64,000 nt of DNA, from the NCBI GenBank assembly GCA_003194525.1, contig NBIV01000023.1:1-64000 (forward strand), in the 5' to 3' direction. Under the pieces are notes generated by a model. That model did no database searches. It was given only the letters and a program-made list of their open reading frames with translations, and was not told where the DNA came from. Source of the stretch: Gracilariopsis chorda (Eukaryota > Rhodophyta > Florideophyceae > Gracilariales > Gracilariaceae). Positions 54,347 through 64,000 of this stretch are shown one piece after another. How positions within the stretch are numbered: position 1 is the stretch's first letter; each line of letters starts with the position of its first letter. Both the position numbers and the translations under genes were made by a program.

Positions 54347-55537
54347 TCAACTTTTCTGATCAAAGCCTTTTCGTGTAGAAACTAGGATTCTCACATTCTT
54401 GTGATCCTCGGCGATGGTTGTTTGAGCCACAGTCGTAACAATATCCTCGATCATCTGACTTCCGTTTCTTGTCTTTGAAACCAACTGCGGGCGGTCTAGT
54501 TTTGTGTTTCTGTGTAGACAAGGGTCCAGAAAACGACGATCCCACGGGACGCAAACGATCAGATTGAAGACGTAGCTTTTTCTGGTATGCACCCATAGCC
54601 TGATTAAGGCGTTGCTCAACGCGCTGTTCCACTCGTTGTGATACCATGTTATCAATTTCCGACTTCTTGTAGGTCTTTTCTGCGCCCTTCGGTGACGAGG
54701 TCAGCTTGCAAACGACCATGAATGCATCATAAAGATTGAGTTCGCAACGGAGACCAGTAGAAAATATGTCACTTTCTTCTTCAACGGATGCTTTCTTTTC
54801 AGTGAGGTAATTCTCTAGTTAAACATTCTCATCAATCACATTGGTAACTTTTGATATGAGCGATTGAGCTTTGCTTCGAGCGGTAGCTGCACTGTCAGAA
54901 GGTAGCGGTCGGTTTTCGATTCGTTAAAGCACCTGTTTTAGATCCCTAAATACCTTCAACCCTTGAGAAAGTGACTCCATTGTAATAGAGATTTCTTCTT
55001 GAACCTCGGCTTTCATTCGAGCCTCTGCTAAAGCTACAAGCTGAAGCTTGGCGTTGGTCAGAGTTTCCTCACCGAGCAAAGCATTGTTGAGGAGCGTGAT
55101 CGAAAGCACCTCGCCAACTTGGGATAATGCAGATAAGCCAACATGTATTAGGTGTTCAGCGGCTAAACCACAAAAGCGCGAAGCAAACGAGTTCAAATCT
55201 TCCAAACGAAACCAACGATAAGACGTAACGTCATTAAATGAGGATATCAAGCGTGTAACAACTGCTATCGGGGGGTCAACTGCGATTAGCTTAACAATCT
55301 GCTTGATGGCCTCAATCTGGTCTGCTTGCTTGTAGTTGATAAGTTTCTTCCTCTGAGCTTCGTCGAAGATGGCTTTCTGCTCTCTCGGAAGACCAAGGTC
55401 GTACAAGGGTCTTGCAAGTGTTGCATAGACTGTTTGTAGAGACGATCGGAACCTTGTTGCGACGCTGCTTGAATTGTTTCAACCCAACGCGACACTTCCC
55501 GACGATACTCTTGCAATTCTCCCGCAGGATTGAACAT
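54347..55537 (-). pseudogene. Copia gag, frame-broken
   Basis: Pieces 55537-55286 (start), 55406-54924 (helix-rich capsid-like part) and 54719-54360 (basic, glutamine-rich, ending in the zinc-knuckle-like CYDCGSNNHRRGSQEC; C-x2-C-x4-H-x6-C, two residues longer than the canonical finger). The frames overlap, so at least two shifts exist. Confidence 0.65.
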
Positions 55538-55573
55538 TGGGGGTCTGTAGGCGCGAAGGGTTTGCGCTACCCT

Positions 55574-55589
55574 GTGCTGGGCCCATAAC
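55574..55589 (-). promoter_or_regulatory. Copia primer binding site: half-tRNA-iMet type
   Basis: On the minus strand GTTATGGGCCCAGCAC lies a few bases inside the 5' LTR. It is the complement of the anticodon-arm segment GTGCTGGGCCCATAAC of eukaryotic initiator tRNA-Met. Drosophila copia uses such an internally cleaved half-tRNA as primer. Confidence 0.8.
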
Positions 55590-55592
55590 TAT

Positions 55593-55818
55593 TGGTTGTG
55601 TGCACATTTCGCGCAGCGCACAGGGTCCGTTCAAAGGGGAGAAAACGCAGTGAGAAGTCCTTCTTCTTCGTCACCGTCCCCCGCCCTTGGCAGGCAGTGC
55701 CAAGCGCGACTGAGGAGTTTATTTTAGCTCATTCTCGGAGCAGCGCGAGCTGCACGAGGCCATGTCAGCGTAAGTGGTTGTTGAGCTTACGTCAGTAGTG
55801 CAACTCAGTAGTGCAACA
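55593..55818 (-). repeat. Copia 5' LTR
   Basis: 226 bp, partner of 50115-50340, with roughly a dozen substitutions by eye (about 94-95% identical), so this insertion is older than Gypsy-1. Confidence 0.88.
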
Positions 55819-58800
55819 CCGAGTTGAACAAGGTGGTCAACGAAGACGAAGCCTGTGTGGCTACTGTATGCCTGGACTAGTCCTGATTTGGACTCCTCGT
55901 GTCGTTCGAGGTAGTCTCGGTTTGTTCTTGTGGGGTAGAAGTAACGCTAGCATCGTTTCCCAACAGCGGGGTATCTTGATGCTGCCATGTTGCTCTGGGG
56001 TCAGCGGACACCTCTTTCTCGAGGCGGAGGTCAGTCGGGGCTGAGGTAGGATCTTCAGGTCTTCCAGTGGTGCTGTCGTCAGCGTCATCTTCAACGGGGA
56101 GTGGTGAGTCACGACGGCTACGAACGGCTGTCGGTTGCGTCCTGTCACGTGGCGCACTGGTAGTGTTACGGGGATCAACTGTTCTCTGTTTGCCTAGTAC
56201 ATCACTGGTTCTGCTAACAAGGTGCTTTGCAGTGTGCACCGTAGAGTAGCTACTTTCAGGCGGTTAATCTTTGCTGTTATTCGCCTAGGTAACAGGAACA
56301 TCAGCCAATCTCTGGTCATCCAGTGGCAACAAACATATCTCCCCTTCCGGGCTGCGACCATTCAACACCTTTCCATTTACAACTCTTTCCTTGGTTTTGG
56401 CATTTGTCGGTTTTCTAGGGGCTAATACAACGCGCTCGCGCGATAGCCGTTCAACTTCGTCCTCTCTCTTTACCACTATGGTTTCTGAGTTCATCTCAAT
56501 CACCTCGAATGGTCTCGTAGTAATTGGGGACAGTTTATGGCGACCTGGCAGAACAATGCGACCTACCACTGTAGTCATATCTGGCTTCTCCATGCGCACG
56601 AAGACATATTATCCTACTCGGATGTACGATTGATGAGACCGTACGGCCTAGTCATAATTACGCTTGTAGCGTAATTGGTCTTTCTCCATTTCTATGACTG
56701 CTTGCTTCGACCTCTGGTGGAGCTCATTTCTCCAAGTTAGATGGATCTGAACCAGTTTTGGCGTGTTCTTTTCGTCAGATGGCGGCATTTACAACGGTAG
56801 TGCCGACGAGCGGTGACAGAGAAACAAGGTAAATGGGGCTATGTTCGTCTTTGAATGCACCTGACTACTGTACCAGTAGAACAGGGTATCTGTATACAGG
56901 TCCCAATCTTTGGGGTGATCCTCCACGAAATGCCGTACCGCGGCAGTTAGCGTACGGTCGTAAGGCTCCATCTGACTTTTAGTTTGCCGATGTTATGTCA
57001 TGCTGAACACGTTCCTGACGCCCAGAATGTGTCTTACATCTTGAATGAACTTTGCACTGAATTGCTTTCTGTTATCTGATAGCAGAGCCTTAGGAGGTCG
57101 ATAGTTATACACTGGTTTATTCATAAAAGCAGGTGCGATAACCGTGGATTATATCTGCTCTAGTGGTACAGGCTTGAACAGCTTGGAGAAAAGTTCTGTG
57201 CACATTAAGAAGCAATTTCCTTGCGGAGTGCGAATAAGCTTTCCAAGAATGTCGATACTGACGTACTCCAATTGCACCTTCACCTTGAATAGCTTGAGCG
57301 GGCGCTTCTTCTACCACAATTTGATGCGAGTCTTTGAACAAGATGCACAGTAAGTAGGTAAGTTAGGCCTGGTTTCGGGAAATCCAGCACTGAGGTCGAA
57401 GTCAGAATATTCTGGAGTGGTTCAAAGGCTGTCGTCTCGGATTTTCTAAACTCTTTCAACTGTGCTGGCTGGCTCTTCTTCAGAAGAGCGTTAAAAGGCG
57501 AGCTTGTACGCGAGTATCGTGGGACAAATCGTCGATAGACATTACAGACTACTAGGAAGGATCGCAGTTAAGTCTGCGTAGTCAGTAATAGCGTATCGCT
57601 GCAGTGGCTAATTTGTCTATATCCAGGCGGCCTGGTTTGATCATAGAACTGAGATAGTTGACATTTTCCGAGAACCATTGGCACTTCTACTACATCAGAG
57701 TAACTCCTGCTTCTTGCATCTTCTTCAGAATTCTCTCTACGTCCATGAAATGGTCTTCCATACTCTTACTGAAGATAGTAATATCGTATAGGTAGACATG
57801 GCACGTCCACAACTTATAAATTGATAGGATGATATCGATTGCGCGCCGGAACGTCACCAGGGCGTTAATGATCCTGAAAGGCATGCAGGTAAACCGTAAT
57901 AAAATGGCATGGTATATGAATGCGGTTTGTTGCAGTCTTTCTCGCCTATTGGCATTTCCCAATATCCCCAATTTGCGTCCTGCGTAGCAAAGACGGCGGC
58001 CACACCAAGAATATCGATGAACTCATATATTCTTGGCAGCAGGTACATATACCGTACGGGAACAGCTTTCAGCTTTCTGTAGTCCACGTAAAAGCGTAAA
58101 GAATAATCCGATTTTTGAGCAAAGACCAATGGAGACGCCCAAGCGGACTGGGTTGGTTCTATCAACCATTTCTTCAGCATGAATTCCACATACTCATGCT
58201 CGATCTGCACCGTTCTTGGGCCTGCACGATACGGGTGCTGCGAAATGGGTCCGTGCCCTGTAGTAAGTCGATATGATATTCGGTAGCGGCGATCTCGCCA
58301 AGCTTCCCACTCTCTATGGGGGCTTATTTCCATAGTGAACTACGTACTCGTTAGCTCATTGGTCCAGGACGTGAGTCAGGTCAATGTCGTCCACTGACAG
58401 GGCTCTAGCTGGGGTCAGTGTGTCTGGACATTGTTACATCGTGGGGTTGAGAACTGGCAAACAACGATTATCTTTATCCTCAGGTGTTCACTACTCCGCT
58501 GGCATCAACAATCCTAGCAACTCGGCTAACTTAACTTGAATCAGTATAATCACTCGGGGTTCAGGCAGAGCGTGTCCAGTGATTTTTTCTTGAAAAAAAG
58601 CACAGGCGCAATACTGAACTTAGAGACTAACATATGGAGAGGTACGTCGGGTGCAACCTGAGTCACAGCGTTACCAACATTCGCTGCATTGGTTTTATGC
58701 ACCTTAAAGATTGGCTCTATCATGACCAGCCCGTGACGCTTTGTTACCAGCGTGATCCACGTCTGCGACTGCAGACGAAGCTCCACCTGTTTTACGACCT
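55819..58800 (-). pseudogene. Gypsy-4 pol (protease linker, RT, IN), frame-broken
   Basis: Minus-strand order: post-protease linker 58786-58550 (LRLQSQTWITLVTKRHGLVM, matching SQVWVQVNSRQHGLRVI of Gypsy-1). RT lies in 58333-57690 (WASPLVFAQKSDYSLRFYVD; catalytic box YLYDITIF where YLDD is expected, so the catalytic Asp is lost). Integrase pieces are 57341-57117 and 56971-56789 (HFVEDHPKDWDLYTDTLFYW). The integrase C-terminus is 56599-56285 (TRPFEVIEMNSETIVV), and a linker runs to 55877. It continues beyond the Copia at 50114-49242. RNase H is very degraded. This is closest to Gypsy-1 among the decayed copies. Confidence 0.8.
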
Positions 58801-60295
58801 TGGGTAAGCGCGCAGCACACCTGGGTCATAGATGCGTCCGTATTAAATACATCTAGCTTATCGGCTCTGGGTAACACAAAGACCGGCGGATTAACCAAAT
58901 GCTCCTTTAGGTTTTGGTAGGCATTATACTGCTCGTTCGTTTGGCCACCAAACTACGATGTGGTTCTTTTCTTCAGCATCTCATCAAGTGGTGCTGTTAT
59001 GTTTGCCAACCCAGGGACAAACCTACGGTAAACGTTACACAGGCCCCAGAAGGAGTAAAGTTCCGTATGAGTATTCAGTGTCCTCGCTTCGCGTATAGTC
59101 TTAGTCGAGGTCTTGGCCACTTGTAGTTTTCCCGGTAGGACCACATGGCCAAAATAGTCCACGGAGGACTGAAAGAAGAAACATTTCTTCAGTTTCAATG
59201 GGACCACCGCCCTTTGGAGTAACCTAAGGACTGACTTCACATGTGTGAAACTTTCCCGAATGGACCTGAAAAAGATGATAACATCATCTAAATAGACCAA
59301 GGTGAACTTCCATTTTAACCTGAAAGGAATGATACCTCTGACCCGCTGGAGAGTAGCTGGTCCATTCATGAGGCCAAAGAGCATCTGTGTAGACCGGAAT
59401 AGTCCCTGGTGGTTCTTAAAAGTAGTCAGCGACTTAAAATTTTCCTCCATGGGTACTTGAATGTAGCCGAAACTGGCGCAAGGTGGTAAAAATCTGCGTT
59501 TCCGTGAAGGAATCTAGGCAGTCGTCCATACGGGAGATAGGGTAAGTATCTCTCTTGTTCAACATATTTAGTTTGCGGAAATCAATACAAAACTAGACAT
59601 CCCCGTTCTTCTTAGCCACAAGAACGAATGGGATTGCCCATTTGGCTTCGTTGGATGGAGCACGTTCGATCACCCCTGAAGACTTCTTTTTTCTCACCTC
59701 CCAGCCTACTAGCTCACGTCCTTTTAGACCTGTCCGGTCCGGGTGCTGATATTGGGGTGTAGCCTTGTCTTTAGGGGTTAAGTCGATGCTTTGTGGCATC
59801 AATCTGCTCCAATCACCCACTTCACATCCCAGCAAAGTCCTTGAAGAGTTTAATGACTTGTGCTCTATAGGGCTCAAAGTCCTTTCCATGGTTGAAGTCG
59901 TTCTCCCAATTGGCCACGCTCTTATGTAATCTTGTAGGCTTGTCATGGAAGTTGCTCATGGTGACTGCAAAGGTGCGATTGGGTACCACGTTCATGACTC
60001 CATTGGCCATGGGCGATAGGTGTTTTGTTACCAATTTGGGATGGTTTTGCAACAAAACAAGGCCTGACGACTCGCACTCTGCTGTAGCGACCACCTGGGT
60101 CATAGGCTTTATGAATATCACCTTGGCCAGTCTGACGTTGTTGGATACGGTTATTGTGGGAAATTTGGCTTTAACTGGGGTAGCTCCTGGTCCAGGGCGT
60201 GAGCCAATAACTGCCAATGGTGGCCCTCGATGGAAAGCGACCCTCATTTGGACTGTATAGATTGCTTGCACATATCTATCAATGAAGCTTGTCAC
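58800..60295 (-). pseudogene. Gypsy-3 protease/RT to RNase H start, truncated
   Basis: Post-protease linker 60295-59822 (GPPLAVIGSRPGPGATPVKA, as in Gypsy-2). RT entry is in 59946-59593 (PQYQHPDRTGLKGREL, AKWAIPFVLVAKKNGDV). RT core is 59450-58953 with intact FTLVYLDDVIIF near 59310-59275. RNase H start is 58898-58805 (PPVFVLPRADKLDVFNTDAS). There the reading switches to Gypsy-4. A stop and frame change lie near 59590-59450. Confidence 0.8.
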
Positions 60296-60299
60296 TAGG

Positions 60300-62691
60300 A
60301 TCCAATCTGCCCGCAGTTGCAGACATACAAGACACTAGGTCCTAACCATCAGGTTACCCACTTGGACATAGAGTGGGATTACTCCACGAATGTCCATTGG
60401 TCGACGAGATGCGTCTGTTACCTTTGGTGATTTCCTTTCCTGTACCATCCTTTCCCAGCCCAATGGCATGACTTTTGGGTGTACCAAGTTGGCACCTGCA
60501 CCCATTTTTTATACAGCCGTAAATGCCCTTTAGTGTTCGAATGTAATCCCAGAGTTCCGTGTACTTTACAGTTGTCCTTCCTGAGGACACAGGCAGCGTC
60601 CTATAGGTCCTCCCATTGGTTCACAGCGTACAGTCGACTCGAGACCGTTGTCATGTGGTCCTTTGGTTTCTTTCCTTCTTTCTCCTCTGTGGTACGCGAG
60701 TTTAGTGCGCTAAGGTGCTAGTTCTGAGAGAGACGACACCCCTCTATGCGTCCTTCTGGTTGTTTTCCTGGGTTGTTAGCACTATAGGACCGCCCTGTCC
60801 TTCCAGAAGCTCGACGGTATCCCATGGGTCGTCGAAGATGTTGACCTAAGATACTCTTACCGATGTGGTCAGGGAGGTCACGTACTTGGGGCTTCCTGGC
60901 ATTCCAGTGGTTTTCGGAGCAAAAGTCCTGTGAAAATAACCCTCGGCTCGTACAACCTGATATTTCTACTCCCCTCGCACCATACGTTCCTTACAGAGGT
61001 CCTCAGACATGAACTTTATGCAGTCATATAGGCGGGCCGTGGAAAGGCAAATATAACAGGGCTGATTGGACTTCGTAATGACGTCCTTGCTGGGCACATC
61101 CAAGGAATACCGGGGGGTCGCCGGGGCCGAAAGCCTTGTCGCTCGTGACAAAAAGAACGATGATGTTTCTGATGGAGCTGAAAAGAAGCTCACAGCGAGA
61201 ATATCTTGGCTGTTTGAATGTCCAAAGTCCTATTCTTATTCTGACGGGGTCCATACCAAGTGGGCCTTCGCTCCTCCAGCTAGGGGCCTCGCACGAACCC
61301 TGGTATCTGCGTCACCCGGTCCAAGGGAAGTTCTAACCGTTTTGCCTTATACCTTGGCATACGTCACTACTTGACGTAGTATTAAGTCCGGGTGGGCTGC
61401 GCGGTGGTTTCGGACATGAGTCGGTATCGCTGGGAGTAGTCCTGCGATAAAATGGCGCTTAAAATGACCTCCGGAGAGTACGTTTCCGCTCATGCGGGCT
61501 CCAGTCCAGAGTTGGTTCGCTTAATCCATTACGGACATGTCGGAACTATGGTGGTAACCGATCGCGTCCTGGTAGGCATCGATTATGTGGTCGTCAGCTG
61601 CATACGTTTCCAACAAGTAATGGACAACGTCTGGGTACGTCCGCAGGAGCTCTCGATCCAGGGCATCGATGGGGTTACCCGAGCCGGAGATCTTGGCGAC
61701 CACTTGTTCTTGCGCTTGTTCACTCAGGAAAACTGGAAACATTAAAGCCCAGCTCCCTCATGGACTCTATTTTGGTCACAGGACACCTGGAACGAGTTCA
61801 GAAGCTTACGCACCGTAATGGGATCCTTTCCGGAGAACTTGTCCGAGACGGTCAGTGGCATTCTCTTCGCCCACCTGGGTATGGTTTGGTGACCGAAGAC
61901 GTATACCGCATGGAGCAATCCATGAAGCAGTACATTTTCAAGTCTAGGACCTTCTGTAAAAGCTTATTAGTCATGACCAATGGTTTGAAGCGCCAAGCAT
62001 CCGCCTCATTCGTATCGGTATCGGAAGAATCCAATGAGGGCGAAGAGTTCGAGTGGTGCCTCTTCTGGTCGTTTGTCCTCGACTTCTGCCTTTGATTACG
62101 TCTTCTCTTTCTATGGGTCTCGGTATATACGACGTCCCTTTTGGGGAGGTCTTCATCGTCCTCGAGGAACTCGTGGCAGTATGCAATGCAGTGCGGTCCA
62201 TTAGCCTTATATCTCGCGCGGCCTCTCTGCCTCAAGAGTCTCTCCTCCCCTGGCGGTATAGAACCCAATGGGCCTTTTGTTGATGCACCCAGGCAAAGAG
62301 CTACACCTATAGCTACTCCCTGATGTTTGGCGTGGGCTGACCGATGGACGTCCAATGGTAAACATTGAGAACCAGCCCGAGGGCTGTCAAGTGTGCCCTC
62401 CTGGTGGGTGATTTGCCTTGAAATGTTATTGGCAATGGACTCCACGAGGACGTCTGACTGGACAAACTGAGTAATCAACTGGTATGCCAGAGAAGAGAGG
62501 CACTCCCGTAATGCTCTATCCAATTGGTTCCTGAGGAATTGCTCTACTTGGTTCTCACACGAGGAGAGCAGCTGCGGCCATAGGAGAATGGTGACATCAT
62601 CCACCATATGGGGGGTGGATATGGTGGCAACTAAATTTTGAGGCTGTTCTACATCATTCGTTGGGCCTTGCGGAAGATCTAGCTGGTTCAT
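60300..62691 (-). pseudogene. Gypsy-3 gag, frame-broken
   Basis: ORF 62691-61852 (279 codons, MNQLDLPQGPTNDVEQPQ start) begins with a glutamine/leucine-rich helical region and then KRRRNQRQKSRTNDQKRHH, parallel to the charged stretch in Gypsy-2 gag. Frame 61742-61521 carries the capsid segment PDVVHYLLETYAADDHIIDA, comparable to EAVQYLLRSYATNTAIQQA of Gypsy-1. A zinc-knuckle relic CYICLSTARLYDC near 61055-61018 has Arg in place of His. Several frame changes. Confidence 0.75.
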
Positions 62692-63023
62692 CCTCTCGCA
62701 GGAGGCGAGTGACCAATGATTAATCTCTGTTTATTCTTTCCGGATTGTCTACAGGGTCTATGAAGCGTCCACTGGAGTGGCTGTGGATACTCCTGCGGTC
62801 ACTATTGTTGTCCGCTTGGGCGGCCAATCGGGTAACAGCGTCTGCAGGAGGTGCGACCGCACCTGGGATCCCTCGTCGGTTGTCGTTTCTGGGGTTGGGT
62901 TGATGGTTGTTTATACGGTCTGTGTTGCTTTCGAGCCTGTTGTGTCGACTAATAGTCTACTGGTAGAAGTGCTAGGCGGTACGACACTTTCCTTAGGATC
63001 CAGAACGGCTGTTCCTATAGTGT

Positions 63024-63040
63024 TCTAGGTCAGGAGACCA
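63024..63040 (-). promoter_or_regulatory. Primer binding site of Gypsy-3
   Basis: On the minus strand TGGTCTCCTGACCTAGA, one base different from the Gypsy-1 site over the same length, lying about 330 bases upstream of the gag start. Confidence 0.65.
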
Positions 63041-63042
63041 GT

Positions 63043-63625
63043 TGTAGTGGAATACCACGTTCTTTGGCCAGCTGGAGTAGTAATATACTGAGGGGCAGTA
63101 GCTGCAGAGAGCCAGCTACTTGGGTGACATTGCAAGGGTTCTACTGATGACGCAGGCGCCAACTGGCAGCGAGGCGCAATAAGCGGGCGCTATCTCACGT
63201 CACTACAGATCGGGAGAATGGTAGCGAAGGCTTGGAGGCCTTTGGCGTCTAATAGGTGCAAATGGTAGCGATAATACTTCGATGGTGCTTGTATTTACTC
63301 TGCAGAGGTCGGCAGCACTTGAGCCAACCTATATGGTCGACGAGGCACTCTGACCTCCGGTAAATACCCTACAAAATAGTTAAAACTAATACATAAGTAA
63401 ACCTAAGATGACAGTACCTTGGCACTGGGCAGGTACCCTGGTATCTTCTTCAACGGCATAGGACTTGGCCACGTAAAGCAGAGGAGCCAGCACTGATCCG
63501 ATCTCTGTCAGCTCAGGCCCCTGGTTCCTTCACATTGCCTCACCTGCCGAATGGTCATTCTCCTACAGTGTTTAAGCCTTGAAACAATGGCTAGAATCAT
63601 CCTGTCATTTGCGCACTACTACAAA
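63043..63625 (-). repeat. 5' LTR of Gypsy-3 (outer boundary tentative)
   Basis: The inner edge ends CCACTACA two bases before the primer site, like the ACCACA ends of Gypsy-1 and -2. The outer edge may be TGTAGTAGTGCGC (minus strand) near 63625, resembling the Gypsy-1 LTR start. There is no second LTR copy to confirm it. Confidence 0.4.
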
Positions 63626-64000
63626 CGGCCTAGGATACATTGACAGCATTGTTCGGAATAGGCTCAACAATTTTCTCACCTACACCATCCGTATGGCTCT
63701 TTTTGGTCTCAACAACGACCGTGTAAAGTATTAATGGTGCCTATTTCGTTGTAAGACCTTGCTCTTTAAAATCTTCTGAAAAAGGTTACTCTGTAGTCGA
63801 AACCAGTTGGGCATGTCGTACATTTATAGCAGCGTTTCAAGAGTTGCAGTTTCGTGGTCAAGCACTGCAAACCCACTAGTGTGCAGACTGCAACAGAAAC
63901 CATGGTTCTTTCGTCGTTCTTTTCTTTAAGAAGGAAACAAAGTGAGTTCATGTTTCTTGTTGGTTGGATCAACCTGTCAAAATTGGAGCGCCGTACGATG
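63626..64000. other. Right-end flank
   Basis: No supported feature. A minus-strand ORF of 68 codons (63972-63766) with a CYKCTTC pair is too short to interpret. Confidence 0.4.

Larger units (their letters stand above)
50115..55818 (-). mobile_element. Ty1/Copia retrotransposon nested in Gypsy-4
   Basis: Bounded by two 226-bp LTRs. Internal order on the minus strand is gag, protease, integrase, reverse transcriptase, RNase H. Integrase before RT is diagnostic of Copia. The 5' side (right) has a half-tRNA-iMet primer site; the 3' side (left) has a G6 polypurine tract touching the LTR. No matching target duplication was found (GGTAT on the left, CCGAG on the right). All genes carry stops or frame changes. 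Confidence 0.9.

Noticed and set aside
50110..55823. Target-site duplication of the Copia
   Set aside because: GGTAT on the left does not match CCGAG on the right; shifting the LTR edges by a few bases did not help.
63766..63972. Short minus-strand ORF with a CxxC pair
   Set aside because: 68 codons, no start context or domain, at the window edge.

Overview
This is a eukaryotic nuclear window in which a short island of ordinary genes sits among layered transposable elements. The genes have few or no introns, lie close together, and the two introns I can place are short (77 and 91 bp). This suits a multicellular (florideophyte) red alga with a Chondrus-like genome. The organism is inferred from style and gene content, not read from a marker gene.

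Layout. 1-9814: a nearly intact Ty3/Gypsy chromovirus (LTRs 85-890 and 9008-9814, gag, 1853-codon pol, C-terminal chromodomain). Bases 1-84 repeat the 3' internal end of the same element, so it may be part of a tandem array. 9815-11270: a minus-strand gag-protease remnant cut by the 3' LTR. 11.3-23.7 kb: the gene island, with a SANT/Myb coiled-coil protein (13907-15445, +), a small two-exon gene resembling complex I subunit NDUFA7/B14.5a (16080-15579, -), a secreted FG-GAP/ASPIC protein (18142-19680, +) and an Enhancer-of-zeste PRC2 methyltransferase with one 5' intron (21027-23704, +). 24.5-28.8 kb: a tyrosine-recombinase (Crypton-like) gene on the minus strand between inverted repeats, with a hAT-type MITE (26183-26363) nearby. 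28.8-35.1 kb: AT-rich DNA, a dispersed repeat (30140 and 32331), a Gypsy fragment, and a complete but decayed PIF/Harbinger transposon (32559-35041) with TTA target duplication whose empty site survives in the first repeat copy.

35.1-41.9 kb: a second, decayed Gypsy chromovirus (+). 41.9-46.2 kb: mostly unassigned sequence with one hypothetical frame-broken coding region. 46.7-47.4 kb: chromodomain end of another Gypsy (-). 49.2-58.8 kb: a minus-strand Gypsy split by a nested Copia element (50115-55818, two 226-bp LTRs). 58.8-63.6 kb: the 5' part of a third Gypsy lineage member (-).

The Gypsy elements share related ends: LTRs finish in ACCACA or ACTACA, and primer sites resemble a tRNA-Tyr 3' end. 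The Copia instead has a 16-nt primer site matching the anticodon arm of initiator tRNA-Met (half-tRNA priming). The most unusual signal is a very dense, regularly spaced set of short perfect inverted repeats through the LTR and coding DNA of the intact Gypsy, visible also in the second one.
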